DNA of 64,000 bases from JBCDKH01 sp964388485 (GCA_964388485.1 CAYMAS010000014.1:1-64000), one strand, 5' to 3'. Shown: positions 7,454 to 16,806, counted from the stretch's first letter. The notes: generated from the sequence alone by a model not told the origin. Translations and numbers: made by a program.

Positions 7454-7489
7454 AAAAAGCCCTCGATTCCCTGAAGAACCGGGGGCTTA
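7454..7489 (-). terminator. Intrinsic terminator of pnp
   Basis: On the minus strand AGCCCCCG and CGAGGGCT form an eight-base stem with one mismatch, followed directly by five T residues. It lies 27 bp beyond the pnp stop codon. Confidence 0.75.
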
Positions 7490-7515
7490 GTGAGAGCTGG
7501 TTGTAGCGCTGCCGA

Positions 7516-9870
7516 TCAATCGTCGCTCGACCCGCGACGCCGGCGGCGGCGAGGCTCTTCGCTGCCACCATCGTCGTTGCTCGACGACTCGCGGTCGCGA
7601 CCACCACCGTCCCCATCGCGATCCCGGCCACGACCACCTCGGCCTCGACCGCGCGGACGATCCCCACGATCATCGTCGCCTTCGCCACGTGGCTTCCGCG
7701 GCGTGCCGATGGTGTCCTCTTCGCCACGCTCTTCCATCACCTTGCGACGGCTGAGCTTGATGCGGCCTTGCTCGTCGATCTGGATGACCATGACCTCCAG
7801 CGTGTCGCCGACCTTGAGGTGGTCGCTGACGCGCTCGACGTAGTTGTTGGAGATCTCGCTGACGTGCAGCAGGCCGTCCGTCTCGGGGGCGATCTCGACG
7901 AAGGCACCGAAGTCCTTGATCGAAACGATCTCGCCCTTGTAGATGCGATTGACCTGCACCTGCTGCGTCATGGCCTCGACGATGTCGTGAGCCTTCTGGG
8001 CCGCACCCGGCTTGGAGCCCGAGAGGTAGACGGTGCCGTCGTCGTCGATGTCGATGCGGGCGCCGGTCTCCTCCTGGATCTTGCGGATGGTCTTGCCCGA
8101 CGGCCCGATGACCTTGCCGATCTTCTCGGGATCGATCTTGAGGGTCAGCAGACGCGGGGCGTACTCGCTGATGTCGGTCCGCGGCTCGCTGAGGGTCTTC
8201 TTCATGGTCTTGAGGATGTCGAGTCGAGCCTTGCGGGCGCGTTCGAGCGTGTCCTTGATGACCTTGATCGGCAGACCCTCGATCTTGATGTCGAGCTGGA
8301 TCGCCGTGATGCCGTGCTCGGTGCCGATGACCTTGAAGTCCATGTCGCCGAAGCCGTCCTCTTCGCCGAGGATGTCGGTGATGAGGTGGAACTTGGCCTT
8401 GGAGCCGTCGCCGTCCTTGATGACGCCGACGCTGATGCCGGCGACCATGTCGGTGATCGGCACGCCTGCGTCCATGAGCGCCAGGCAACCCGCACAGGCC
8501 GAAGCCATCGACGACGAGCCGTTGGACTCTGTGATGTCACTGATGACGCGGACGGTGTAAGGAAAGTCCTCGACTTCCGGCATGACGCTGACAAGACCCT
8601 TTTCCGCCAAGGCACCGTGGCCCAGCTCACGCCGGCTCACGCCGCCGAGGCGACGGACCTCGCCGACCGAGTAGGGCGGGAAGTTGTAGTGAAGCATGAA
8701 CTTCTGGGCGTACTCCTCAGTCAGGCCGTCGACCATCTGGTCATCGCCGCTGGTGCCCAGCGTGACGGTGCAGAGTGACTGCGTCTCGCCGCGGGTGAAG
8801 ATCGAGCTGCCGTGGACGCGGGGAATAACGCCCGCGTCGCAGCTGATCGGCCGAATCTCGTCCGCCTTGCGACCATCGGGCCGGGTGCCTTCGAGCACGA
8901 GCTGCCGCGTCGCGAGCTTCTCGACGGCCTTGAAGGCGTTGCCGACGTCGATGCCGCGCTTGGTGCGTTCCTGGTAGAGGAAGTAAGGAGCATCTTCGCC
9001 CGGCTCGGGAGCGAGCTTGTCCATGACCTCGTCCTTGATGGCCTTGATCCGCTTGGCCCGCTCCTGCTTGCCGGGATCGCCCTTTGCGTCCTTGATCTTC
9101 TCGAAGGCCATCTTGTGGACCTCGTCGACGAGCTCGTCACTGACGCCGGTGTCGCCGAGGATGACCTTGTCCTTGGGCCCGCCGGTCTTCTTGACGAGGT
9201 CTTCGATGAGGCCGCAGATGTCCTTGATGGCCTTGTGGCCGAACTCGATGAGCTCGGTGACTTCGTCTTCTTCGACCTCGAAGGCGCCGACTTCGATCAT
9301 GTTCGGGTAGTTCTTCGTGCCGGCCAGGACGAGGTCGATGTCGCTGTCGGCCTGCTGCTCGACGGTCGGCATGAGGACCTGCTGGAGCTCGTCGTTTTCG
9401 TCAGGGACGAGGCCGCAACGGACGTGCGCAGTCGGGCCGTTGAACGGAATGTCGCTGACGGCCAAGGCCGCACTGGCGGCGATGCCGCTGATGACGTCGG
9501 GATCGTTGACGCCGTCGTAGGAGAGGACGCTGAGGTGGATCTGCAGCTCGTCCTTGAAGCCCTTGGGAAAGAGCGGCCGCAGCGGCCGGTCCACCATCCG
9601 CATGATGAGGACTTCGCGGTTGCTGGGGCGACCTTCGCGCTTGAGGAAGCCGCCCGGGAATTTGCCGGCGGCACTGCGGCGTTCGCGGTACTCGACCTGC
9701 ATGGGGAAGAAGTCCAGGCCTTCACGTGGCTTGCCACGAGCGACGGCGGCGAGGACGACGGTGTCGCCGTACTGGACGGTGACGCTGCCGGCGGCTTGGC
9801 GGGCGACGGTGCCGGTCTCAATGGACAGGGTGCGACCGGCGAGTTGGGTTTTGACTCGAATCTCTTGCAT
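7516..9870 (-). CDS. pnp: Polyribonucleotide nucleotidyltransferase (PNPase)
   Basis: 784 residues. Two RNase PH-like domains (start TVQYGDTVVLAAVARGKPREGLDFFPMQVEYRE broken across motifs; second domain with RPDGRKADEIRPISC and GDDQMVDGL), a KH domain near 575-640 with the IGPSGKTI loop, and an S1 domain near 645-715 (SIKDFGAFVEIAPETDGLLHVSEIS in pieces). The enzyme degrades RNA 3'-5' phosphorolytically and takes part in mRNA turnover. A roughly 70-residue tail rich in Arg, Gly, Asp and Ser, ending RRRRRRGSSDD, exceeds the usual length and is probably disordered and RNA- or protein-binding. It lies directly downstream of rpsO, as in many bacteria, with a strong hairpin between the two genes. 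Confidence 0.97.
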   Translation of the reverse strand: MQEIRVKTQLAGRTLSIETGTVARQAAGSVTVQYGDTVVLAAVARGKPREGLDFFPMQVEYRERRSAAGKFPGGFLKREGRPSNREVLIMRMVDRPLRPLFPKGFKDELQIHLSVLSYDGVNDPDVISGIAASAALAVSDIPFNGPTAHVRCGLVPDENDELQQVLMPTVEQQADSDIDLVLAGTKNYPNMIEVGAFEVEEDEVTELIEFGHKAIKDICGLIEDLVKKTGGPKDKVILGDTGVSDELVDEVHKMAFEKIKDAKGDPGKQERAKRIKAIKDEVMDKLAPEPGEDAPYFLYQERTKRGIDVGNAFKAVEKLATRQLVLEGTRPDGRKADEIRPISCDAGVIPRVHGSSIFTRGETQSLCTVTLGTSGDDQMVDGLTEEYAQKFMLHYNFPPYSVGEVRRLGGVSRRELGHGALAEKGLVSVMPEVEDFPYTVRVISDITESNGSSSMASACAGCLALMDAGVPITDMVAGISVGVIKDGDGSKAKFHLITDILGEEDGFGDMDFKVIGTEHGITAIQLDIKIEGLPIKVIKDTLERARKARLDILKTMKKTLSEPRTDISEYAPRLLTLKIDPEKIGKVIGPSGKTIRKIQEETGARIDIDDDGTVYLSGSKPGAAQKAHDIVEAMTQQVQVNRIYKGEIVSIKDFGAFVEIAPETDGLLHVSEISNNYVERVSDHLKVGDTLEVMVIQIDEQGRIKLSRRKVMEERGEEDTIGTPRKPRGEGDDDRGDRPRGRGRGGRGRDRDGDGGGRDRESSSNDDGGSEEPRRRRRRGSSDD

Positions 9871-9964
9871 GGCATGGACCGCCGGTTGATCCCGGGCGGC
9901 TCGGGGGTTGGCAAATCAGCTTCAGACAAAGACAGCCGCCCAACATCAGGACGGCCTGTACGGA

Positions 9965-9993
9965 GCAGGGCACGACGCGTCGTCGTGCCCTGC
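9965..9993 (-). terminator. Hairpin between rpsO and pnp
   Basis: A perfect 13-bp stem (GCAGGGCACGACG and its complement) with a three-base loop, 12 bp past the rpsO stop. No T tract follows, so it may act as a partial terminator or as a processing hairpin for the rpsO-pnp transcript. In E. coli the pnp leader carries an RNase III hairpin used in PNPase autoregulation; equivalence here is inference. Confidence 0.65.
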
Positions 9994-10005
9994 GGGTGAA
10001 TCGGG

Positions 10006-10275
10006 TTACTTGCGGAGGCCCAGTTCCTGGATCAGCTTCTGGTAGCGAGGCCGATCGATCCGCTGGAGGTAGCGGAGCAGGTTGGTCCGCCTGGCGACCA
10101 TCTTGAGCAGGCCGCGTCGGCTGGCGAAGTCCTTCTTGTGGACCTTGAGGTGCTCCGTCAAGTCGGCGATCCGCTTGGTGAGGATGGCGACCTGGACCTC
10201 GGCGGAGCCGGTGTCGTTGTCGGTGCGGGCGTGCTTCTGGACGATGTCGGTCTTCTCTGCCGTCGCGAGGGACAT
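10006..10275 (-). CDS. rpsO: 30S ribosomal protein S15
   Basis: 89 residues, standard for S15. The chosen ATG gives MSLATAEKTDIVQKHART and has AAGGAAC just upstream, a good Shine-Dalgarno. The frame stays open further upstream, but that extension has no similarity to S15. Recognisable family stretches are GSAEVQVAILTKRI, HKKDFASRRGLL and RRTNLLRYL. S15 binds helices h20-h22 of 16S rRNA early in 30S assembly and bridges to the large subunit. It is the first gene of the rpsO-pnp unit. Confidence 0.97.
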   Translation of the reverse strand: MSLATAEKTDIVQKHARTDNDTGSAEVQVAILTKRIADLTEHLKVHKKDFASRRGLLKMVARRTNLLRYLQRIDRPRYQKLIQELGLRK

Positions 10276-10578
10276 GAATGTTCCTTTAAGATGATGCGTT
10301 GTCTCCAGCCGGCGAGCGTGGGAGCCAATCCGGCGGTCGAGGCGTGAACCGCACACAGCGTGCGGCAACGGGGTCGGCACGGTAGGACTGCAACGACGGC
10401 CCGGCAAGCTGACGCAAGGCGACAGCAGCAGCGACAAGACGCCGGATCGGCAGCTTTTGGCCGCGCTTGACACACGTCGGCGGCGCCGGTTAGCGTCAAA
10501 GGAGAAATAATCTTTCTGCTCGCGTTCGTGCCCGAGGGGGTTCACGTTCAGAAGCAGAACCTTCTGACAGAAAGTGCC
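10276..10578. promoter_or_regulatory. Divergent intergenic region between rpsO and the giant surface protein
   Basis: 303 bp without a gene. It must hold the promoter for rpsO (minus) and for the gene starting at 10579 (plus). A TTGACA at 10467-10472 with an 18-bp spacer to TAGCGT at 10491-10496 is a weak candidate for the plus-strand gene. The overlapping stretch is partly symmetric (TTGAC at one end, GTCAA at the other), so it could be an operator or the minus-strand -35 instead. No strong -10 is visible. Confidence 0.35.
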
Positions 10579-13500
10579 ATGAGTTCCACACGCTCGAGAC
10601 GATCCCTTTTCACCGCAGCCCTCGAAACCCTCGAGCAACGCCGGCTACTCGCCGCTGACTTGCAGCTCGACGCTGACTTCAACGACGACGGCGTCGCGAC
10701 CCTCGACTACGCCATCGGCGACTACGAGACGGTCAACGACCTCCTCTTCCTCGGCGACTCCGTCTACGCCTTCGGCGGCGGAGTGAGCAGCGACCTGTCG
10801 CCGCCGCAGTTCGTCAACGGCTTGGGCGTGCCCAACGGCACGTTCCTCTACCAGCCGCCGAATGTGCCGACGTCGTTCGTCATCAAGACGGACCTCGACG
10901 GCAACGTCGACACGACCTTCGGCATGGACGGCCGCGGGCGGATCGGCAACCTGCCGGGGCTGCAGGGCTACGTCGAGTTTGAGCAGGCTCCCGGCGCAGA
11001 CACCGTCTATGTAAGCAGGCTCGACGGCTTCGGCGAAGAGGCTTCCTTCTCGATCAGCCGGCTGACCGCGGATCTGCAGGTCGATCCGTCGTTCCAGACG
11101 ATCACGATCCCGCTCCAGCTCGACACAGCCAACATCGCGACCAACTTCGACTACGGCTTCGACTTCGACGTCGACTCCTTCGGCAACGTCACCGCTGGCG
11201 TTTTCGGCATCTTCGATGGCGTTGAGTTCGCCCGGACCTTCCAGTACGACGATACCGGCTCGCTGCAGGAGACCGGCTTCGTCTCCCGTTCAGCGGTGAC
11301 AAACCAGTTTCAGTCGTCGCAACGCTTCGTCTCCGAATTCGGCTTCCGCGGCGTCGGGGCGCTGGACGACGGCAACACGCTGATTTCGTTCGCTGTCAAG
11401 CAACTCGAGCCGGTAAGCGGTCTCGTTCGTGACGGCACGGGTGGTGGTGTGGTCACGGTCGGCCCGTCAGGCTCGATCCTCGCGACGTCGAGCGCGGGTG
11501 CGGATGTTGACGGTTCGAGCCGATACCGCAGCTTCCACAGCAGTCCAGACGGTCGTTGGGCATTGGAAATTGCCGCCGACGAGGGTGAAGTCGAGGTGCT
11601 GTCTTCCCAGGGCTTGGAGCGGCTGTCGCCATTCCGCTTCACATCCAGCAGCAGCATTCCGTTTCGGCTCGAAGACGTCGTCTTCACTGAAGATGGCGGC
11701 ATCCGATATTTGACAGGCTCCTCCGGATCGGCAGACCCGTTCCCAGGGGGAACGAGTGCAGATGTCTATATCGTTCAGGAGAGCAGTAACCCGGCTCTCG
11801 GCTACGTCTACGAGTTCGACGGCATGCGTCTGGCCGATTCGCTGGATCAATATGCAGTCGGTCGGTCTGCCGCCCTTGCTCCAGACGGTAGCGTCTACGT
11901 CGGCGGCACTTTGATCAATCTCGTGCGGAACGACGTGCAGACCGGTGCACCGACCGACCCGCTGCGCATCAACAGCATCGACCCCGATGCCGCTATCTGG
12001 CGCTTCGCCGAGCCGGCGGTCGAGGCCGACTACACCGAACTCGACGGCCTCGTCACCATCGAAGCCAACGAACCCTCTGACGGCTTCTTCGGCACGGTCG
12101 AAACGTCCTGGGACACCATCATCGGCGACGACCTCATCAACGGCGAAGGCGTCATGGCCTTCGGCGACGACGACTTCAACGCTCGCGACACGCTCGATGG
12201 TGATCGGCTCGACTACACGATCGACTTCGAGACCGCCGGCACCTACTACGTCTGGCTCCGCATGGCCGGCGAGGACTTCCGATCGGACTCCGTCCACGTC
12301 GGCCTCAACGGCGACGCCGCCACCTTCGGCGGCTTCGGCTTGGCCGCCCCCGTTGCCGACGGCAGCTACCAATGGGTCAACTTCCCCAACCCGCTGAACA
12401 ACCTGCCGCAACGCGTGCAGATCGAAGTGACCGAGCCGGGCGTGCAGACGCTCAACCTCTGGGTACGCGAAGAGGGCGTGATGGTGGATGAGATTCGGGT
12501 TAGCAACGACCCGAACTACGTCCCGACCGAGACCGCGACGCCGAATGTCGCTCCGACCATTGGCTCCCTCACGGTCAGCCCGAACCCGGTCTTCGCCAGC
12601 TCCGTCATCACGCTCACGGCCAACGGTGTCGACGATGTGGACGGCACGGTCGAGAAGGTCGTCTTCGAGACGGTCAACAGCGACCTGATCGCGTCGTTCG
12701 TCCTCGAGGTCGATGCCGATGGGAGCGACGGCTTCAGCACGACGGTCAACCTCACCGACCTCGTCCTCAAGAGCCCGACCTTCGAGCCACGCTTCCTGCT
12801 GCCGGGCGACATCCTGACGTTCAAGGCGACGGCGGAGGACGACGATGGGGCGCTGGGTGAGCCGGTCTTCCTGAGCGTGCTCATCTCCGAGCCCGTCGCG
12901 TCCGGTCCGCAGTACGACGAGGTAAACGGCCTCGTTGAGATCGAAGCCGCTTCGCCGACGACCGACGCCGCCGACGCCGCGGCGATCCAGTGGCAGAGCA
13001 ACGCGAATATCAACGCCATCGGCGATCTCGAGCTCGTCACGAGCGACAACGTCGGCTTCAACAGTCGCGACAACCTCACCGGCGACGTCGTCGAGTACGA
13101 CATCACCTTCGCCACGCCCGGCACCTACTACGTCTGGGTCCGAATGGCCGGCGAAACGTTCCGCGACGACTCGGTCCACGTCGCCTTCGACGGTAACCCG
13201 GTCACCTTCGGCGGCTTCGGCTTGGCACCGCCACCCGAGAATGCCGGCACCGGCTACCAGTGGGTTAATGAGCCGCGCGAGTTGGGTCGACGCGTGACGG
13301 TCGAGGTGACTGAACCCGGCACCTACAGCCTGGGCCTCTACATCCGCGAAGACGGCGTGCGGGTCGACGAAATCCGCCTGTCGAACGACCCGAACTACGA
13401 CCCGGCCGAACCGCAGGAGAACCAGGCGCCGACGATCAATAGCCTCGCCTTCAACCCGGACCCTTATTTTGTCGGACAGCCGCTGACCGTGCAGGCGGTG

Positions 13501-14658
13501 GGCGTGGAAGACGTTGACGGCACGGTCGTTTCTGTCGAGTTCTCTTACGTCGACTTGACGAACGGCCAGCGGACGGTCGTGGTGGACGACGACCCGAGCG
13601 ACGGCTTCTCCGCCACCTTCGACACGCTCCTGTTCCTCGATCGCGGCACGCCTTCCTTCCGAGCGGTTGCGACGGACGACGACGGAGCCGAAAGCGACGT
13701 CACGTTCGGCAGGGTCTTCGCCTCCAACGTCGACACAAACGGCCGAGCAATCACGGAGCTGACCACCAACCCCACGTCCTTCCTGGGCGATGAGCCGATT
13801 CTTGTCGAAGCGACGCTGACGGGTGATCAGTCGGATCTGCTCGGCGTCGCCTTCTTCGCCGAAACGGTGGTCCGCGACGCGTCGGTCATCAAGTTCGACA
13901 CCGACGGCAGCGACGGCTACTCGGCCGTCATTCCCGCTGATTTCGCCGACTTCCGCTCGCCGTTCATCGAGGTCTACGCGATCTACGCCGACGGTGCGGT
14001 GGCGAAGAGGGCGACGGACGTCCCGGTCCTCATCTCGCGGCCCTTCATTCAGGAAGACGATGGCGTCTACGCGATCGACGCCTTCAGCCGGACGTTCGAA
14101 CGCGGCTTCCCGCAGTTTTTCGACGGTCCGGCTTGGGTTCAGCGGCCTGATTCGCCCGACGCCATCGACGGCCGCGAGCTGACGACTGCCACCGACACCG
14201 GCTTCAACAGCGGCGACACCGTCAGCGGCGATGCGTATACGTACGTCGTCGACTTCACAACCACCGGCACGCACTACATCTGGGTCCGCATGGCCGGTGA
14301 CGGCTTTCGCAGCGACTCGGTTCATGTGGGCCTCAACGGCCAACCGGCCACACTCGGCGGCTTCGGCCTGGCCGGGCCTGTCGCCGACGGACAATACCGC
14401 TGGGCCAACGGCGTCAACCCGCTCAACGGTCTGCCGCAACGCGTGCAGGTCCAAATCACGGAAACAGGCACGCAGGAGCTCAACCTCTGGATTCGCGAAG
14501 ACGGCGTGCGGGTGGACGAGATTCGCCTCTCGAACGATCCTGACTACAACCCGTCGTTCGCTGCGACAACCGGATTCGCCACTGCTGGGATGGACGACAT
14601 CGGGTTTGCCTCACTCTTTTCGGATGAGCGGCTGGTCGAGGAAGAGGCTCTGGTGTAG
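10579..14658 (+). CDS. Giant secreted protein with LExRRLLA N-terminus and three carbohydrate-binding-like repeats
   Basis: 1359 residues from the ATG at 10579. The N-terminus is basic and carries LEQRRLLA at residues 18-25, the motif found at the start of many exported planctomycete proteins. Residues about 26-480 include delta-60-like repeats (VDTTFGMDGRGRIG). Three near-identical modules follow at about 484-651, 779-942 and 1162-1326; each has the pattern TYYVW(L/V)RMAG, DSVHV, GGFGLA and (V/M)DEIR(V/L)SNDP(N/D)Y, resembling CBM-like beta-sandwich domains. They alternate with cadherin/Ig-like domains (PTI.SL...P, DVDGTV). No catalytic domain and no PEP-CTERM tail were seen. It is likely a cell-surface or matrix protein; the ligand is unknown. 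The module repeats have probably been homogenised by recombination. Confidence 0.85.
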   Translation: MSSTRSRRSLFTAALETLEQRRLLAADLQLDADFNDDGVATLDYAIGDYETVNDLLFLGDSVYAFGGGVSSDLSPPQFVNGLGVPNGTFLYQPPNVPTSFVIKTDLDGNVDTTFGMDGRGRIGNLPGLQGYVEFEQAPGADTVYVSRLDGFGEEASFSISRLTADLQVDPSFQTITIPLQLDTANIATNFDYGFDFDVDSFGNVTAGVFGIFDGVEFARTFQYDDTGSLQETGFVSRSAVTNQFQSSQRFVSEFGFRGVGALDDGNTLISFAVKQLEPVSGLVRDGTGGGVVTVGPSGSILATSSAGADVDGSSRYRSFHSSPDGRWALEIAADEGEVEVLSSQGLERLSPFRFTSSSSIPFRLEDVVFTEDGGIRYLTGSSGSADPFPGGTSADVYIVQESSNPALGYVYEFDGMRLADSLDQYAVGRSAALAPDGSVYVGGTLINLVRNDVQTGAPTDPLRINSIDPDAAIWRFAEPAVEADYTELDGLVTIEANEPSDGFFGTVETSWDTIIGDDLINGEGVMAFGDDDFNARDTLDGDRLDYTIDFETAGTYYVWLRMAGEDFRSDSVHVGLNGDAATFGGFGLAAPVADGSYQWVNFPNPLNNLPQRVQIEVTEPGVQTLNLWVREEGVMVDEIRVSNDPNYVPTETATPNVAPTIGSLTVSPNPVFASSVITLTANGVDDVDGTVEKVVFETVNSDLIASFVLEVDADGSDGFSTTVNLTDLVLKSPTFEPRFLLPGDILTFKATAEDDDGALGEPVFLSVLISEPVASGPQYDEVNGLVEIEAASPTTDAADAAAIQWQSNANINAIGDLELVTSDNVGFNSRDNLTGDVVEYDITFATPGTYYVWVRMAGETFRDDSVHVAFDGNPVTFGGFGLAPPPENAGTGYQWVNEPRELGRRVTVEVTEPGTYSLGLYIREDGVRVDEIRLSNDPNYDPAEPQENQAPTINSLAFNPDPYFVGQPLTVQAVGVEDVDGTVVSVEFSYVDLTNGQRTVVVDDDPSDGFSATFDTLLFLDRGTPSFRAVATDDDGAESDVTFGRVFASNVDTNGRAITELTTNPTSFLGDEPILVEATLTGDQSDLLGVAFFAETVVRDASVIKFDTDGSDGYSAVIPADFADFRSPFIEVYAIYADGAVAKRATDVPVLISRPFIQEDDGVYAIDAFSRTFERGFPQFFDGPAWVQRPDSPDAIDGRELTTATDTGFNSGDTVSGDAYTYVVDFTTTGTHYIWVRMAGDGFRSDSVHVGLNGQPATLGGFGLAGPVADGQYRWANGVNPLNGLPQRVQVQITETGTQELNLWIREDGVRVDEIRLSNDPDYNPSFAATTGFATAGMDDIGFASLFSDERLVEEEALV

Positions 14659-14706
14659 TCCGACACCTAGTCGATTCGATGGCAGGACGACCTGCCTACA
14701 CTGCTC

Positions 14707-14731
14707 GCCCGACCTCTCACCAGGGTCGGGC
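14707..14731 (+). terminator. Terminator after the giant surface protein
   Basis: GCCCGACC and GGTCGGGC form an eight-bp GC stem around a nine-base loop, followed by GTTCTCTTGCTC, a moderately T-rich tail. It lies 49 bp after the stop codon. Confidence 0.65.
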
Positions 14732-14826
14732 GTTCTCTTGCTCGAAGCATAAGCCCCAGGCGGCGGTTGCTGGTGACAACGGCCGACGGGCTGGCGGGAC
14801 AGACCCGCTTGCAAAAGGAATTTTTG

Positions 14827-15810
14827 ATGTCTGACACGACCACTGCCCCGACCGATACCGCCACGCCTCCGCCGTCGGACGCTCCCAAGCCCAAGACCCC
14901 CGCCGAGCTCATCAAGAAGCTCATCGATGCCGGCATCCACTTCGGCCACCCTGCCAGCCGGTGGGATCCGAAGATGAAGCCTTACATCTACGGCAAGCGG
15001 GGCAACATCCACATCATCGACGTCAAGGAGACCCTCAAGGGCCTCATCCGGGCCAAGCGACTCGTCCAGAATGCCGCCGCCAAGGGGCAGGAGATCCTCC
15101 TCGTCGGCACGAAGCGGCAGGCGCGTGACATCATCGCCGAGCACGCTGATCGCGCCGGCATGCACTACGTCTCCGAGCGGTGGCTAGGCGGCACGCTGAC
15201 GAACTTCCGCACCATTCGTGCCCGGCTCAACCGGCTCGATGAGCTCGACGCCCTCTGGGAGAGCGGCGAGATCGAAACGTACTCGAAGAAGATGAAGTCC
15301 ACGCTCAGCCGCGAGCGGACGAAGATCAAGACGAACCTCGAGGGCATCCGCAACATGGAGAAGATGCCCTCCATCATGTTCATCATCGACACGCGGCGCG
15401 AGAAGATCGCCGTCAAGGAGGCCCAGAAGCTCGGCCTGACGACGATTGCGCTCATCGATACCGACAGTGACCCGGACCTCGTCGACCTGCCGATCCCCGG
15501 CAACGACGATGCGATGAAGGCGATCGAGGTCATCGTCGAAGAGCTCGCCGACGCGGCCGTCGAAGGTGCCAAGATGAAGCCGGCCCAGCCCGAGAAGGGC
15601 GAGCATGGCGCCCGCGGCGAGAAGCCCAAGGGGCGCAGCCACCGCGCCCGCTTCAAGTCGGATGATCAGGCAAAGCCTAGCGACACCGCCGGCCCGGCCG
15701 AGGATGCAGCCTTGGGCCGGAGCGTCAAGATCGGTGACGGTGCTCCCGTCGAGCCCGCCGGCACGGACAAGGCGACGGTTGGCCTGCCGACCGAGAAGCT
15801 GTCGAGCTGA
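14827..15810 (+). CDS. rpsB: 30S ribosomal protein S2
   Basis: 327 residues from the ATG at 14827, preceded by AAAAGGAAT as Shine-Dalgarno. Core S2 motifs: LIDAGIHFGHPASRWDPKMKPYIYG in pieces, NIHIIDVKET, RWLGGTLTNF, and PSIMFIIDTRREKIAVKEA. S2 binds the back of the 30S head-platform junction with S1. The family is usually about 230-260 residues; here an N-terminal Thr/Pro-rich stretch and a C-terminal tail of about 80 residues (KGEHGARGEKPKGRS onward) are added, probably disordered. It forms an operon with tsf, as is usual. Confidence 0.97.
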   Translation: MSDTTTAPTDTATPPPSDAPKPKTPAELIKKLIDAGIHFGHPASRWDPKMKPYIYGKRGNIHIIDVKETLKGLIRAKRLVQNAAAKGQEILLVGTKRQARDIIAEHADRAGMHYVSERWLGGTLTNFRTIRARLNRLDELDALWESGEIETYSKKMKSTLSRERTKIKTNLEGIRNMEKMPSIMFIIDTRREKIAVKEAQKLGLTTIALIDTDSDPDLVDLPIPGNDDAMKAIEVIVEELADAAVEGAKMKPAQPEKGEHGARGEKPKGRSHRARFKSDDQAKPSDTAGPAEDAALGRSVKIGDGAPVEPAGTDKATVGLPTEKLSS

Positions 15811-15829
15811 AGCTCAATGATGAACGAAG

Positions 15830-15895
15830 GAATGATGAGTGATGAATGCCGAAGGCGGCTTCATCCCGCGTTCCGGCATTCATCACTCATCATTC
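15830..15895. repeat. Palindromic element, family G, between rpsB and tsf
   Basis: GAATGATGAGTGATGAATGC at the left is repeated inverted on the right (CATTCATCACTCATCATTC). It fills most of the 109-bp rpsB-tsf gap and ends 24 bp before the tsf ATG. In mRNA it would form a long hairpin upstream of the tsf ribosome-binding site. It also creates a spurious upstream ATG in frame with tsf. Confidence 0.8.
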
Positions 15896-15919
15896 AACAA
15901 CTCATCACTTATCAATAAC

Positions 15920-16729
15920 ATGGCCATTACCGCAGCACAGGTCAACGAACTCCGCAAGCGCACCGGCCTTGCGATGATGCAGTGCAAGAAGAAGCTCGAA
16001 GAGACCGACGGGGACGTCGAAGCCGCGATCGAGGCGTTCCGCAAGGAAGGCGTCAAGACGAAGGTCGCCGAGCGTGAAGCGGGCGAAGGTCGCGTCCAGG
16101 CGTACCTCAACAGCGACGCGACCCGAGGCGTCATCGTGGAGGTCCGCTGCAACACCGACTTCACCGCCCGCAACGAGATCGTCCAGGAGATCTGCGACCT
16201 CGCCGGCAAGAAGCTCCTCGATGACCCCTCTGCGACGCCGGCGGAGGATGCAGACATCAAGGAGAAGCTCACGCAGGTCTCGCAGCAGACGGGCGAAAAC
16301 GTCGTCTTTGGCAGCGCGACCACGCTCGAAGGTGCCAAGGTCGGCCGCTTCAACTACACGGTGACCAATAAGGTCACTGCCCTCGTTGCCGTTGACTCGA
16401 CCGACGTGCCGGACGAAGTCCTGACCGACATCGGCCTGCACCTCGTCGCCTTCAAGCCCGTCGCAGACGGTCTTACGCGTGATGACGTCGCCGCCGACCT
16501 CATCGCCAAGGAGAAGGAACTTGCCGTCGAAGCCGCCAAGGCGACCGGCAAGCCCCAGGAAATCGCCGAGAAGATCGCCGACGGCAAGATGAACGCCTTC
16601 TACCGCGAGCGTGTGTTGACGGAGCAGGACTTCATCAACGCGGACAAGCACAAGGGCAGCGTCGGCGACTACGTCAAGAAGAACGGCGGCTCGCTCGTCG
16701 GCTTCAAACGCGTCGAAGTCGGAGCGTAG
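15920..16729 (+). CDS. tsf: Translation elongation factor Ts
   Basis: 269 residues from the ATG at 15920, giving MAITAAQVNELRKRTG. An in-frame ATG at 15839 would only translate the palindrome upstream. Signature stretches are LRKRTGLAMMQCKKKLEET (TDFTARNE and GGxVG-type regions follow) and VRCNTDF. EF-Ts exchanges GDP for GTP on EF-Tu. The order rpsB-tsf is the conserved one. A strong terminator follows. Confidence 0.96.
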   Translation: MAITAAQVNELRKRTGLAMMQCKKKLEETDGDVEAAIEAFRKEGVKTKVAEREAGEGRVQAYLNSDATRGVIVEVRCNTDFTARNEIVQEICDLAGKKLLDDPSATPAEDADIKEKLTQVSQQTGENVVFGSATTLEGAKVGRFNYTVTNKVTALVAVDSTDVPDEVLTDIGLHLVAFKPVADGLTRDDVAADLIAKEKELAVEAAKATGKPQEIAEKIADGKMNAFYRERVLTEQDFINADKHKGSVGDYVKKNGGSLVGFKRVEVGA

Positions 16730-16751
16730 ATCGATCCGTTTACGATCCGAC

Positions 16752-16790
16752 AGCGAGCCGCGCCCGATCAAGCGCGGCTCGCTTCTTATT
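16752..16790 (+). terminator. Intrinsic terminator of rpsB-tsf
   Basis: A perfect 12-bp stem (AGCGAGCCGCGC at 16752-16763 with its complement at 16772-16783) and an eight-base loop, followed by TCTTATT. It lies 22 bp after the tsf stop. Confidence 0.85.
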
Positions 16791-16806
16791 CAAATCTAAT
16801 CTTCAA

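Noticed and set aside
11467..14454. 995-codon open frame antisense to the giant surface protein
   Set aside because: It mirrors the codon pattern of the real gene in GC-rich sequence and shows no known motifs, signal peptide or start context.
15839..15919. N-terminal extension of EF-Ts by 27 residues from an upstream ATG
   Set aside because: The extension is only the translated palindrome; the family N-terminus begins at 15920.
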